Below are positions 53,785 through 63,196 of a stretch of DNA of 64,000 bases, one piece after another. The stretch comes from Nitrobacter sp047149785 (GTDB lineage Bacteria; Pseudomonadota; Alphaproteobacteria; Rhizobiales; Xanthobacteraceae): positions 1,736,001-1,800,000 of the forward strand of contig NZ_BAAGBE010000001.1 of the NCBI RefSeq assembly GCF_047149785.1, in the 5' to 3' direction. The position numbers and the translations under genes are program-made. The first letter of the stretch is position 1. Each line of letters opens with the position of its first letter. The notes under the pieces are model-generated. The model was given only the letters and a program-made list of their open reading frames with translations. It did no database searches and was not told the DNA's origin.

Positions 53785-54915
53785 CTAGACTGCGGCGGTC
53801 GCGCTCCGAAGCTGGTCGCGGATGCGTCCGGCAATAGTGCGGTAGATCGCCGCGTGCGGTCCGTCAGGATCGCTCTCCACGACCGGACGACCTGAATCGG
53901 AGGTTTCGCGAATCGACATATGCAGCGGGACTTCGCCGAGGAACGGCACATCCAGCCGTTCCGCTTCATGTCGCGCGCCGCCGTGGCCAAAAATGTCGCT
54001 TCGCGTCCCGCAATGCGGACACTGGAAAAAACTCATGTTTTCGACAATGCCGAGAACCGGCACGTCGACCTTTTTGAACATGGCGAGCCCGCGCCGCGCG
54101 TCGATCAACGATAAATCCTGCGGCGTCGACACGATCACGGCGCCCTTGAGCGGCACGGTTTGCGCCAGCGTCAGTTGCGCATCGCCCGTCCCAGGCGGCA
54201 TGTCGACGACCAGAACGTCGAGCTCGCCCCAGGCGACATCCCGCAACATCTGCCTGATTGCGGACGTCACCATCGGGCCGCGCCAGATCATCGCGCGCTC
54301 TTCATCGATCAGAAAACCAACCGACATGATCGCGAGACCGAACCGCGAAATCGGAATCATTTTCTTGTTGTCGTTCAATTGCGGCTTTTCCCGAATACCG
54401 GTCAGTCTCGGGATCGAGGGTCCGTAGATATCCGCATCGAGCAGACCGACGCGTAAACCGAGCGCCCGCAGGCCCAGCGCGAGATTGAGCGCGGTGGTCG
54501 ACTTGCCGACGCCGCCCTTGCCCGATGCAACAGCGATAATGGCGGCAACGCCTGGAATATCCGCCTGCCGCGCCATCGGCGAACCCGAAGCGGGCGGCGA
54601 CCGATGTGTCGACACATGCGGAATCCCCTGCGCGGACCGCGGCAGCGAACTTGCAGCGGCGGCGCCCGGCTTGCGTTCGGCGGTCAGAGCCACCAGCGCA
54701 ACCGACACTCCCGGAATCGCGCGCACGGCCGCCTCCGCCTGGGCGCGAACGTCTTCCCATGCCCGGGTCTCCGACGCCTCGACTTTGATCGAGAAAAACA
54801 CCTTGTCGCCGCTGACAGCGATCTCCGACAAAACGTCGGCGCCGGTGAGTGCCACGCCACTGGGGGAGAGGACACCGGCCAGTCGATCGAGAACTTGTTG
54901 CGATGTTACGTTCAA
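53785..54915 (-). CDS. Mrp/NBP35 (ApbC)-type P-loop Fe-S cluster carrier
   Basis: 376 residues from a TTG at 54915, chosen because GGAGAG lies seven bases upstream; no ATG or GTG is placed sensibly. An N-terminal DUF59/MIP18 domain (residues about 3-80) is joined by a Pro/Ser linker to the P-loop domain: deviant Walker A ASGKGGVGKSTTALNLALGL, Switch motif VVDMPPGTGDAQLTL, and the CPHC cluster-binding pair in FFQCPHCGTRSDIFGHGG. It assembles [4Fe-4S] clusters for target enzymes in the cytoplasm. Fused DUF59-Mrp is the common alphaproteobacterial form. It follows a VOC gene on the same strand. Confidence 0.9.
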   Translation of the reverse strand: MNVTSQQVLDRLAGVLSPSGVALTGADVLSEIAVSGDKVFFSIKVEASETRAWEDVRAQAEAAVRAIPGVSVALVALTAERKPGAAAASSLPRSAQGIPHVSTHRSPPASGSPMARQADIPGVAAIIAVASGKGGVGKSTTALNLALGLRALGLRVGLLDADIYGPSIPRLTGIREKPQLNDNKKMIPISRFGLAIMSVGFLIDEERAMIWRGPMVTSAIRQMLRDVAWGELDVLVVDMPPGTGDAQLTLAQTVPLKGAVIVSTPQDLSLIDARRGLAMFKKVDVPVLGIVENMSFFQCPHCGTRSDIFGHGGARHEAERLDVPFLGEVPLHMSIRETSDSGRPVVESDPDGPHAAIYRTIAGRIRDQLRSATAAV

Positions 54916-54993
54916 GTCGTCTCTCCGGAGCCGGTGCGCCCTGCTTCGCTCTACATGGCGATCCGCCGCACTCCGGTCAACGTCCACGCTTAA

Positions 54994-55404
54994 CTAATCC
55001 AAAGACGGGGTTTGAGCGGACCCTTCAGCCACCGCATCGTAGTTAAGCTCGATCGTCACGCCGTTCGGGTCGCAGACGAAAATCTGCCAGATGGCTCCGC
55101 CGGGGACCTGGCGATCCCTGAAAGGGAAGCCTTTCGATTCCAGACGCTGTTTCATGCCGCTGAAGTCGCGGCTGGCGAAAGCGACGTGATGGACGACCCC
55201 GGAATCCGGCTTCTGCGGCTCCGAGGTCGGCGAGATGTCGACGAGGTGAACGACCGGCTTACCCTCGCTATAAAGCCACGCGCCGGGAAACGTGAAGTCC
55301 GGCCGATCGCCCTTGGTCAAACCGAGAATCTCCTCGTAAAAGCGCACGGACTCGGCAAGCTTGCGGGTCCGGATATTGAAATGATCGAGCACGCCCACGC
55401 TCAT
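54994..55404 (-). CDS. VOC (glyoxalase/bleomycin-resistance) family protein
   Basis: 136 residues from the ATG at 55404 (MSVGVLDHFNIRTRKLAES). Two beta-alpha-beta-beta-beta modules: LDHFNIRTRKLAESVRFYEEILG and VHHVAFASRDFSGMKQRLESKG; metal ligands His8 (LDHFN), Glu in IWQIFVCDPNGVTIELNYD and His in the second module. It could be a glyoxalase I-like or dioxygenase-type enzyme; the substrate cannot be told. It is upstream of the Mrp gene, 78 bases apart, without functional hint. Confidence 0.82.
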   Translation of the reverse strand: MSVGVLDHFNIRTRKLAESVRFYEEILGLTKGDRPDFTFPGAWLYSEGKPVVHLVDISPTSEPQKPDSGVVHHVAFASRDFSGMKQRLESKGFPFRDRQVPGGAIWQIFVCDPNGVTIELNYDAVAEGSAQTPSLD

Positions 55405-55691
55405 GTCACGGTGTCCTTTGTTTGACCGGCAACCGATTACCCAGCCAACCCTAACGCGTTTCGAAACGTCTTGGAATCCGCCGCCGCCCGCCCTCAAACC
55501 TCCGATCGCATCGCCGTCGCGTCCGCGCTCCTTCAGGATTTTCCGCTTTTGCCGCTATAGCCTCAAGGCTATGCTGGGCGGCGGGCGAGATTTGATCGCG
55601 ACGCACTCATCCCGCTCTCATCCGCAAAACGCCCATCAAACAGGCTCGGCCGGAATGACGGCAAAACCCTTTTCTTGAACAAGGTTCGGAC

Positions 55692-56561
55692 ATGGCCAAA
55701 GTCGCATTTCTCGGTCTCGGCGTCATGGGATTCCCCATGGCAGGACATCTCGTCGCAAAGGGCGGCCACGAGGTGACCGTGTTCAATCGAACGCCGGCCA
55801 AGGCCAGGGCGTGGACAGACAAATTCGGAGGCAAATCCGCGCCGACGCCACAAGCGGCCGCCGAAGATCAGGATTTCGTGATGGCTTGCGTCGGCAACGA
55901 TGACGACTTGCGCGCAATCACGGTCGGCGCCGGCGGCGCATTTGCCGCAATGAAGCGAGGCGCAACCTTTGTCGATCACACGACCGCCTCGGCCGAGGTT
56001 GCGCGTGAACTCGATGCCGAGGCGACCCGGCGCGGCTTCAATTTCGTCGACGCTCCCGTCTCCGGCGGGCAGGCCGGCGCGGAAAACGGCGTTCTCACCG
56101 TCATGTGCGGGGGAACGGAGAACGCTTACGCCGCCGCCGAACCGGTCATCGCGGCCTATGCCCGGATGTGCAGGCGGCTCGGCCCGGCGGGCGCGGGCCA
56201 GTTGACCAAGATGGTCAACCAGATCTGCATTGCCGGCCTCGTGGAAGGGCTGTCGGAGGGCATCCACTTCGCCAGGAAGGCCGGACTCGACGTCAGTTCG
56301 GTGGTCGAGGTGATCTCGAAGGGCGCCGCGCAATCGTGGCAGATGGACAACCGCTCCACGACGATGAACGAAGGGAAGTTCGATCACGGCTTCGCCGTCG
56401 AATGGATGCGCAAGGACCTTGCGATCTGCCTCTCCGAGGCCCGCCGCAACGGCGCCAGCCTTCCAGTTACAAGCCTGGTGGATGCCTTCTACTCGGAAGT
56501 CGAGAAAATGGGCGGCCGCCGCTGGGACACGTCGAGTCTTCTGGCGCGGCTTGAACGTTAA
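55692..56561 (+). CDS. NAD(P)-dependent beta-hydroxyacid dehydrogenase (MmsB/GarR-like)
   Basis: 289 residues. N-terminal Rossmann fold GLGVMGFPMAGHLVAKGGHEVTVFNRTP; the substrate motif VDAPVSGGQAGAENGVLTVM and catalytic Lys in TKMVNQICIAGLVEGLSEG place it in the 3-hydroxyisobutyrate dehydrogenase family (valine catabolism, glyoxylate or tartronate semialdehyde reduction). The C-terminal helical dimer domain follows to residue 289. The exact substrate is not decided. It stands between the VOC/Mrp pair and the histidine kinase. Confidence 0.88.
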   Translation: MAKVAFLGLGVMGFPMAGHLVAKGGHEVTVFNRTPAKARAWTDKFGGKSAPTPQAAAEDQDFVMACVGNDDDLRAITVGAGGAFAAMKRGATFVDHTTASAEVARELDAEATRRGFNFVDAPVSGGQAGAENGVLTVMCGGTENAYAAAEPVIAAYARMCRRLGPAGAGQLTKMVNQICIAGLVEGLSEGIHFARKAGLDVSSVVEVISKGAAQSWQMDNRSTTMNEGKFDHGFAVEWMRKDLAICLSEARRNGASLPVTSLVDAFYSEVEKMGGRRWDTSSLLARLER

Positions 56562-56618
56562 CGGCTGCCGGATTCACAAGCGGCGTTTCGCCGCCGAAAG
56601 CGCTGTTCTCAGGAGGAT

Positions 56619-56634
56619 TTAACGATCCATTAAC
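56619..56634. promoter_or_regulatory. CtrA-like binding site upstream of the histidine kinase
   Basis: TTAA-CGATCCA-TTAAC, a perfect match to the TTAA-N7-TTAAC consensus of the cell-cycle regulator CtrA. It lies 101 bases before the kinase start. A second symmetric element TTAAGG-CAGC-CCTTAA follows at 56651-56666, with N8 rather than N7 between TTAA halves. Confidence 0.5.
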
Positions 56635-56734
56635 CGAAATATCCTGCACTTTAAGGCAGCCCTTAATGATTTAGCGCCAGAGATATAAGCGAGTAAAGGC
56701 TCGCGCGGTCGCGTGCAGGATTTGTGTCTGGTTG

Positions 56735-58339
56735 ATGAGTACCCCCGCCGATAAACCTGAAGTCGTCGAGCTTCCGGTCGCTCCCGCGATTGTGCCCTCC
56801 GCACGTCATCGCCGCGCCGCCACGCAGCGGGTCCGCGAAGCGCGGGACCGGTTGACCTCGACGAGCGGAACCCGCCCCGCATTCGATCACGAACTGCTCC
56901 GGCAATATGCGCAAACCCGGCTGTCGGCGTCCTTCGTGGTGATGCTGCTTGTGGTCTCGGCCGGTGTGCTGTTCGGCTTCTGGATGGCGCCCGCCTCGGC
57001 GGCGGCGTGGACCTTCGGGACGCTCTGCATCCATGTCGTTATCATCTACAATTGCAACACCTACCTTAAAAAGTCATCATTCTCCAGCAGCACGCGGAAA
57101 TGGCGCGCGCGTTTCATCCTGCTCGATCTTTTGTATGGTTTGTGCTGGACGACGATCCTGGTCCATCCCGCCGGTTCGGATCCGGTCGCCAACACCCTGA
57201 TGATGTTTCTGATGCTGCTGGTCGTGGCCGTATCAAGCATGCTCGCCGCCAGCTTGCCTATTGCCGCCTTTGCCGCAACGGCTCCGGTGACTTCAGCGAT
57301 CGCGCTGAAGTTTGCGATCGACGGCACATTCAACAATTACGTCCTGGCCGTGCTCGCGCTGGTCGCGGAGGGCTACTTTGCATTGCTGGCGTACCGGCTG
57401 CATACCACAACGCTGGCGACCCTCGAGGCGCGCGCGGAAAAGGATGCCTTGATCGGTGAACTCGAGCAGGCAAAGGCCATTTCGGATGAGGCGCGACATC
57501 GTGCTGAATCGGCCAACGTCGCAAAATCACGATTTCTGGCTCAAATGAGTCACGAGTTGCGAACGCCGCTCAACGCCATCCTCGGATTCTCCGAAGTGAT
57601 GAAGAGCGAGATTTTCGGAGAGCACGCGGTCGCGGTTTACAAAAGCTATTCGGCCGACATTCATAATTCCGGCGTTCATCTGCTGAACCTGATCAACGAG
57701 ATCCTCGACCTGTCGCGGATCGAGGCCGGCCGTTACGAGCTCAATGAGGAAGCGGTGTCTCTTGCTCATGTCGTCGCCGACTGTCACCACTTGCTGAAGC
57801 TGCGCGCCTCCAGCCGGGGCATTACGATTCACGAGGTGTTCGAGCAGGGCATGCCGCGTATCTGGGGCGACGAGCGCGCCACCCGCCAGATCGTGCTCAA
57901 CCTGTTGTCGAATTCGATCAAGTTCACGCCACAGGGCGGGGAGATCTGGCTGAAGGTCGGATGGACAGCCTCGGGCGGACAATACCTCAGCGTCAAGGAC
58001 AGCGGGTCGGGAATCGCCGAAGACGAAATCCCGATCGTGCTGGCGTCGTTCGGGCAAGGCTCGAATTCGATCAAATCCGCCGAACAAGGCGCGGGCCTTG
58101 GATTGCCGATCGCCAAGAGTCTGATCGACATGCACGGCGGCACGTTCACCCTGCGGTCCAAGCTCCGCATCGGCACCGAAGTCATCGTCACCTTTCCACC
58201 GGAGCGCGTGATGTCCGCCCTCGCGCCGATGGGAGAAGAAGCCCCGCCGCTTCAACCCCCGCAAGCGGCCGATCCGGCAGCGGAGGAGAGACGCCGCCTG
58301 CGCAACAAGCCGATCATGAACGCCGGCACAGGTCTTTAG
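56735..58339 (+). CDS. Membrane sensor histidine kinase (HisKA-HATPase)
   Basis: 534 residues from the ATG at 56735. A Pro/Arg-rich N-terminus precedes six hydrophobic helices (residues about 66-225), a helical linker (DALIGELEQAKAISDEARHR), the dimerisation/phospho-acceptor domain with His273 in QMSHELRTPLNAILGFSEV, and an HATPase domain with N box NLLSNSIKF, G1 DSGSGIAEDEIP and G2 GAGLGLPIAKSL. The kinase core resembles PleC/DivJ/PdhS-type kinases, which control CtrA in alphaproteobacteria. No partner response-regulator gene is adjacent. A perfect CtrA-like site lies upstream, which is compatible with a cell-cycle feedback. Confidence 0.9.
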   Translation: MSTPADKPEVVELPVAPAIVPSARHRRAATQRVREARDRLTSTSGTRPAFDHELLRQYAQTRLSASFVVMLLVVSAGVLFGFWMAPASAAAWTFGTLCIHVVIIYNCNTYLKKSSFSSSTRKWRARFILLDLLYGLCWTTILVHPAGSDPVANTLMMFLMLLVVAVSSMLAASLPIAAFAATAPVTSAIALKFAIDGTFNNYVLAVLALVAEGYFALLAYRLHTTTLATLEARAEKDALIGELEQAKAISDEARHRAESANVAKSRFLAQMSHELRTPLNAILGFSEVMKSEIFGEHAVAVYKSYSADIHNSGVHLLNLINEILDLSRIEAGRYELNEEAVSLAHVVADCHHLLKLRASSRGITIHEVFEQGMPRIWGDERATRQIVLNLLSNSIKFTPQGGEIWLKVGWTASGGQYLSVKDSGSGIAEDEIPIVLASFGQGSNSIKSAEQGAGLGLPIAKSLIDMHGGTFTLRSKLRIGTEVIVTFPPERVMSALAPMGEEAPPLQPPQAADPAAEERRRLRNKPIMNAGTGL

Positions 58340-58450
58340 ACAAAGCTTCGGGAGCACATGAATGACCGCCACGGTCCTGAATGAGTATCCAAACACCGTG
58401 CTGAGCACCTTGCATCAACCGGCCATGGCCGAAAATCCGGCGGGTGCGTT

Positions 58451-58963
58451 ATGATCCGTATCCTGCTCGTGGTTGTGATGCTGGCGGCGACCGCGGGAGC
58501 CGTGGTCGCCTATGGCGATCCCGCGCGAATATCGGCTGCGGGAAGCCTGGTCTCGACCATGCTGCGCGAGGCCGCTGCCGGACCCCCGCGAAGCGTTCAG
58601 ATTCCCCGCACCCGGAATGGCGATTTCACTCTGCACGCCAAGATCAACGGCGTGAGAACCGCGATGATCATCGACACCGGCGCGACCTCCGTTGTCCTCA
58701 CCTACGAGACAGCTAAGGCCGCCGGGTTGCCGCTGGAGTTGCTGAACTATGACGTCGACGTCGAGACGGCCGGCGGACACGCGCGCGCGGCGCGGCTGAC
58801 GCTTGACCGCCTTGCTGTCGGGAGGCTCGTCGAACGATCCGTGCCCGCGCTGGTCGTTCCACGCGGCCAGATGAAAACCAATCTTTTGGGGATGAGTTTC
58901 CTCAACCGACTCGAGAGCTGGGAAGTCCATGCAGACCGATTGATGCTGCACGGCTATCCATAA
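58451..58963 (+). CDS. Retroviral-type (clan AA) aspartic protease, TIGR02281 family
   Basis: 170 residues. One N-terminal membrane or signal helix (MIRILLVVVMLAATAGAVVA), then a single pepsin-like lobe with catalytic Asp75 in AMIIDTGATSVVLTYE. The end LLGMSFLNRLESWEVHADRLML is typical of the family. It probably works as a periplasmic homodimer; the substrate is unknown. It follows the histidine kinase gene by 111 bases on the same strand. Two-lobe pepsin-like activity is not possible from this single chain alone. Confidence 0.88.
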   Translation: MIRILLVVVMLAATAGAVVAYGDPARISAAGSLVSTMLREAAAGPPRSVQIPRTRNGDFTLHAKINGVRTAMIIDTGATSVVLTYETAKAAGLPLELLNYDVDVETAGGHARAARLTLDRLAVGRLVERSVPALVVPRGQMKTNLLGMSFLNRLESWEVHADRLMLHGYP

Positions 58964-59113
58964 GCATCCGTCATTCCAGTGGGCCGGGAGGAGCGGTCGC
59001 ATCAAACGGCGCCGCCAATGTCTCGTCATTGTCGATCCGCTCGGTCGGGAACGTCCGCCCACGATCAAGGACGTCGCATCATGACCCCGTGAGCGGATAT
59101 CGTGAGCGGCGTT

Positions 59114-61060
59114 TCAGCGGTCGCGCAGCGCATGCCGAAGCGCACCGAGATCGATGCAACGACCGAGATCGTTCAGATCGACCGGAAGCCGCCGCCGCCA
59201 GTTGGGGTGCTCGTTCATCGTGCCCGGAATGTTCGGCTGATCCTTCGATCCAACCAGATCGTCGAGCGCGATCGCGAGGATGCGCGATGGCGTGCGCGCG
59301 AGGAATTCAATGGCTCCGTAAAAATCCCTCGGCGCGATATGTTCTTCGCCCAACTTCCATTCGAACGCGCGGCATGCATGCGCCCGCATCTCGTCCGTCT
59401 CGCCGGGATCGAGACCGAGCTCTCGCTTGACCCTGAGATCGAAATGCGATTGCCAGCCCGCGAACGACGCAAGGTCATGGGTGTTGAAGGTGACAAGGGC
59501 ATTCGCCGCATAGCTCGATGGCCCGGCAAAAGCGCCATCATGGCCACGTTCGAACATCATCACTTTATAGGACCAAACCCCCCATTCGGCGAGAACGTCG
59601 CGAAAGCCGTCCGGCACCGTGCCCAGATCCTCCCCGATCGTGATGCAGCGCTGACCGACGCTCTCCTGCGCGATGACGCCGAGCAGCGCCTCCAACGGCA
59701 TCTCCACATAGACGCCATCCCGCGGCGGTGCTCCCGACGGTATCAGGTAAAGCCGGTTGAGCCCGAGGACGTGATCCAGCCGTATGGCTCCTGCGAAACG
59801 CATCGATGCGCGCAGCATCTCCCGAAAGGGTGCGAAGCCGCTCGCCTCGAGTCCGGCGGCATTGAACCCCGCCAGTCCCCAGTCCTGTCCCGCCGTGTTG
59901 AGCTGATCGGGCGGCGCGCCAACCGAGAGCCCGCGCGAGATGGCGTTCTGCTCGTTCCAGGCGTCGAACCCGCCGGGCTGAACGCCGACGGCGACATCGA
60001 GATAAAGCCCGACCGCCATTCCGCGTTCGGCGGCAAGATCGGCGCATGACTGCAACTGGAACGCCGCGCACCATTGCATGAACTCCACGAATTCAATCTC
60101 GGCACGCCGCGGGCCGTTTCGAAAGGCCTGAATCCGTGCATCGTCGGGACGGCGCCACTCCTCCGGCCACTGCCACCACGGCAACGGAGCGAATTGCCGC
60201 CGCAGCACCTCGAAGCAGGCAAAGCGCTGCAGCAATCCGCCGCGCTCCCGCCTGAACGCCTCGAACCCGATTCGAGCGCTCGTATCTGCGGTATTGAATG
60301 CCTCGAACGCATGTCGGAGCGCTGCGAATTTCAATTCCGCGACGGCTGCGTAGTCGATCAGTTCGCCGTGGCGGACCTGATCGCGTCGCTCGCGATGCTG
60401 CGCCAGCCATGCGCGGGAAAAATCCGGCAACCGCTCGGGATCGATGTAAAGCGGATTGAGAAACAGACGGCTGTTCGGTGCATATGGACTGCATTCGAGC
60501 GGGCGATCATCGAACAGCGCATGAAGGGGATTGAGTCCGATGCCGGCGCAGCCCCAATCCGCGCTCAATTCGATCAGTGCGGCGAGGTCCGTGAAATCGC
60601 CGATTCCCCAATTGCGCGACGACGATAGCCCGTAGAGCTGAACCGACAGCACCCAGACTCTATCGAACGAACCTCGATGGGCTTTCCCTGGTGTCACCAG
60701 CAACGGAATGGAATCGATCGTATTTCCGGGCTCATTCTCGAGTTCCAGCCGATAGGTGCCGATTGCCACCGATTCCGGCAGATCGATCGTCGCCCCGGCC
60801 ACGTATCCTCGCGCAAGCACGGCGTTGCCCTCAACGAGCCGCCAACCGATTCCGTTCGCCCCGGAGCCTACCGGCACACGACGATTGTCGGCGTCCGCGA
60901 CGACAACGACGGGTTGCTTCAGATACGGGTGTCGCGAAGGGGACGGCAGACCATCGAGAACGGCGCGCAACCGCTCGCCGTTCACCACATGGCGATGGCC
61001 CTGCCCGTCCACAAATTCCAGATCGATGCCAAGATCGCGCGCCTTTGATTGAACGTCCAT
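59114..61060 (-). CDS. malQ: 4-alpha-glucanotransferase (amylomaltase)
   Basis: 648 residues from the ATG at 61060 (MDVQSKARDLGIDLEFV), GH77. LYGLSSSRNWGIGDFTDL near the start of the catalytic barrel, AIRLDHVLGLNRLYLIPSG (nucleophile Asp), and ITIGEDLGTVPDGF (acid/base Glu) are the conserved GH77 blocks. An N-terminal beta-rich segment of about 140 residues precedes the barrel, as in the longer bacterial MalQ. It moves maltosyl units between alpha-glucans in the cytoplasm. It is divergent from glgE with a 154-base gap, placing it in the glucan-trehalose module. Confidence 0.93.
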   Translation of the reverse strand: MDVQSKARDLGIDLEFVDGQGHRHVVNGERLRAVLDGLPSPSRHPYLKQPVVVVADADNRRVPVGSGANGIGWRLVEGNAVLARGYVAGATIDLPESVAIGTYRLELENEPGNTIDSIPLLVTPGKAHRGSFDRVWVLSVQLYGLSSSRNWGIGDFTDLAALIELSADWGCAGIGLNPLHALFDDRPLECSPYAPNSRLFLNPLYIDPERLPDFSRAWLAQHRERRDQVRHGELIDYAAVAELKFAALRHAFEAFNTADTSARIGFEAFRRERGGLLQRFACFEVLRRQFAPLPWWQWPEEWRRPDDARIQAFRNGPRRAEIEFVEFMQWCAAFQLQSCADLAAERGMAVGLYLDVAVGVQPGGFDAWNEQNAISRGLSVGAPPDQLNTAGQDWGLAGFNAAGLEASGFAPFREMLRASMRFAGAIRLDHVLGLNRLYLIPSGAPPRDGVYVEMPLEALLGVIAQESVGQRCITIGEDLGTVPDGFRDVLAEWGVWSYKVMMFERGHDGAFAGPSSYAANALVTFNTHDLASFAGWQSHFDLRVKRELGLDPGETDEMRAHACRAFEWKLGEEHIAPRDFYGAIEFLARTPSRILAIALDDLVGSKDQPNIPGTMNEHPNWRRRLPVDLNDLGRCIDLGALRHALRDR

Positions 61061-61214
61061 CCCCACGCCTCGAACCGAACGCGGTTTCGTCAGGATGAAG
61101 TTCCCGCGAAGAAAGGTAACGTCAGCGCAAGGTGACAAGTTCCACGGGGAACTTTGCGGCGACGCGAAGGTTAATCAGGCGGGTCCTCATCCACCAGCGG
61201 GTTAGCAGCGCGTG

Positions 61215-63188
61215 ATGTCCGTATCAACGCAAAAGAACATGCCGTTACGGGCGGGCGAACGAGGCGCCACGGCAGGCAGCTTTCACATCGAGGACGTCTA
61301 TCCCTGCGTTGACGCCGGGCGATTTTCGGTCAAGCGGCGCGTCGGCGAGACCGTCGAGGTTTGGGCGGACATATTCCGAAGCGGTCACGACATTATCGCC
61401 GCACAATTGATCTGGCGGCGCGAGCAGGAGCGCGACTGGCACAAGTCGCCGATGAACCTGCACGACAACGATCGCTGGTTCGGCAGCTTCACGCCCGGCG
61501 AGCCCGGGCGCTACGTCTATGCCATCGAGGCATGGACCGACGAATTCGCGACATGGAAGCATGGCTTCGAACTGAAGCAGAACGCCGGCCAGGACGTCAC
61601 GCTCGATGCGCTGGAGGGCGCCGCATTGCTGACGCGCGCTCAGTATGGCAGCAAGGAAGCGACAACGATCATCGTCCGTCAGTGCGAGGAGTATCTGAAA
61701 AGCGGCGATCCCGGATGCCTGCTTGTGCCGGAACTGGCGAACGCCATGGCTGAAAGCCGCGAACGCGGCGATCTTACGCGCTCGCAGCTCTACCCGCTGA
61801 CGATCGACCGTGACCTTGCGGTGGCGGGTGCGTGGTACGAAATGGTGCCACGCAGCCAGAGCGCGGTCTCCGGCAAGCACGGCACCTTCCGCGACTGCAT
61901 CGCACGCCTGCCCGATATCGCCGCGATGGGGTTCGACGTCCTTTATTTGACGCCGATCCATCCGATCGGCCGCACAAATCGCAAGGGACGCAACAACGCG
62001 CTGACTGCCGCCGAAGACGACCCCGGCAGCCCCTACGCCATCGGCGCCAGGGAAGGCGGGCACGATGCGATTCACCCGGACCTCGGCACCTTCGACGACT
62101 TCCGTGATCTGATTGCCGCCTGCAAGGCGCATGGGATGGAGATCGCACTTGACATCGCGGTGCAGTGTTCGCCCGATCATCCCTGGCTGACGCAGCATCC
62201 GGACTGGTTCAAGCGGCGCCCCGACGGCTCGATGCGCTATGCGGAGAACCCTCCGAAGAAGTACGAGGACATCGTCAATCCGGATTTCAGTTGCGACGAT
62301 GCCGGCTCGCTCTGGAACGCGCTGCGCGACGTTATCCTGTTCTGGGTGAACCAGGGCGTGCGCATCTTCCGGATCGACAATCCGCACACCAAACCGTTCA
62401 ATTTCTGGGAATGGCTGATCCGCGAGGTCCAGACGAAAGACCCCGGCGTCATCTTTCTTGCCGAGGCGTTCACCCGGCCGAAGGTCATGAAGGGACTGGC
62501 GAAGCTCGGCTTCACACAGTCATACACTTACTTCACCTGGCGCACCCGAAAATGGGAAATCGAATCCTATCTCAACGAACTGACAGGATACCCGGAGCGC
62601 GATTACTACCGGCCGAATTTTTTCGTCAACACGCCCGACATCCTGCCCTATCACTTGCAAAGCGGCGAACCCTGGATGTTCAAGTCGCGCGTGGCGCTGG
62701 CGGCGACGCTGTCGAGCAGTTACGGGATCTACAATGGCTTCGAGCTTCTGGAGCACGAACCCATTCCGGGACGCGAGGAATATCTCAACTCGGAGAAGTA
62801 CGAGATCAAGGTCCGCGACTGGAACGCACCGGGCAACATCAAGCCCTACATCGCAGCGCTTAACCAGGCGCGCCGCGCCAATCCGGCACTGCTGCAAACC
62901 CGCAATCTGAGATTTCTAGCGGTTGATAACGATCAGATCGTCGCCTTCGTCAAGCAAACGGCGGATGCCAGCAACACCATCGTCGGCGTCATCGCGCTGT
63001 CGCGCGATGACTGCGAATTCTGGCTGCCGCTCGATTCAATCCGAATGTTGGTCGCCGACGGACTGTCGCCCCCGGTCGCGCTCGAAAACCTCATGACCGG
63101 CGAGCGTCGCGCTATCGAGTGGGGCGGCGCACGTCTGAGGATCGATCCGCTCCGCGATCCTGCGCTTTTGTTTCGTTGTCTGGCGTGA
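61215..63188 (+). CDS. glgE: Alpha-1,4-glucan:maltose-1-phosphate maltosyltransferase
   Basis: 657 residues from the ATG at 61215; a GTG at 61212 directly precedes it. GH13_3 type: N-terminal beta domain (VEVWADIFRSGHD...), catalytic barrel with LYLTPIHPIGRTNRKGRNN, nucleophile Asp388 in RIFRIDNPHTKPFNFWEW, and acid/base Glu in VIFLAEAFTRP. The YEDIVNPDFSC segment is typical of GlgE. It lengthens alpha-1,4-glucan using maltose-1-phosphate made by TreS plus maltokinase. The partner treS starts 8 bases downstream. Confidence 0.95.
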   Translation: MSVSTQKNMPLRAGERGATAGSFHIEDVYPCVDAGRFSVKRRVGETVEVWADIFRSGHDIIAAQLIWRREQERDWHKSPMNLHDNDRWFGSFTPGEPGRYVYAIEAWTDEFATWKHGFELKQNAGQDVTLDALEGAALLTRAQYGSKEATTIIVRQCEEYLKSGDPGCLLVPELANAMAESRERGDLTRSQLYPLTIDRDLAVAGAWYEMVPRSQSAVSGKHGTFRDCIARLPDIAAMGFDVLYLTPIHPIGRTNRKGRNNALTAAEDDPGSPYAIGAREGGHDAIHPDLGTFDDFRDLIAACKAHGMEIALDIAVQCSPDHPWLTQHPDWFKRRPDGSMRYAENPPKKYEDIVNPDFSCDDAGSLWNALRDVILFWVNQGVRIFRIDNPHTKPFNFWEWLIREVQTKDPGVIFLAEAFTRPKVMKGLAKLGFTQSYTYFTWRTRKWEIESYLNELTGYPERDYYRPNFFVNTPDILPYHLQSGEPWMFKSRVALAATLSSSYGIYNGFELLEHEPIPGREEYLNSEKYEIKVRDWNAPGNIKPYIAALNQARRANPALLQTRNLRFLAVDNDQIVAFVKQTADASNTIVGVIALSRDDCEFWLPLDSIRMLVADGLSPPVALENLMTGERRAIEWGGARLRIDPLRDPALLFRCLA

Positions 63189-63196
63189 GGTCCGCC

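Noticed and set aside
55556..55572. TAGCC-TCAA-GGCTA hairpin before the dehydrogenase gene as a terminator
   Set aside because: Five-base stem, no T-run, and no upstream plus-strand gene that needs one.
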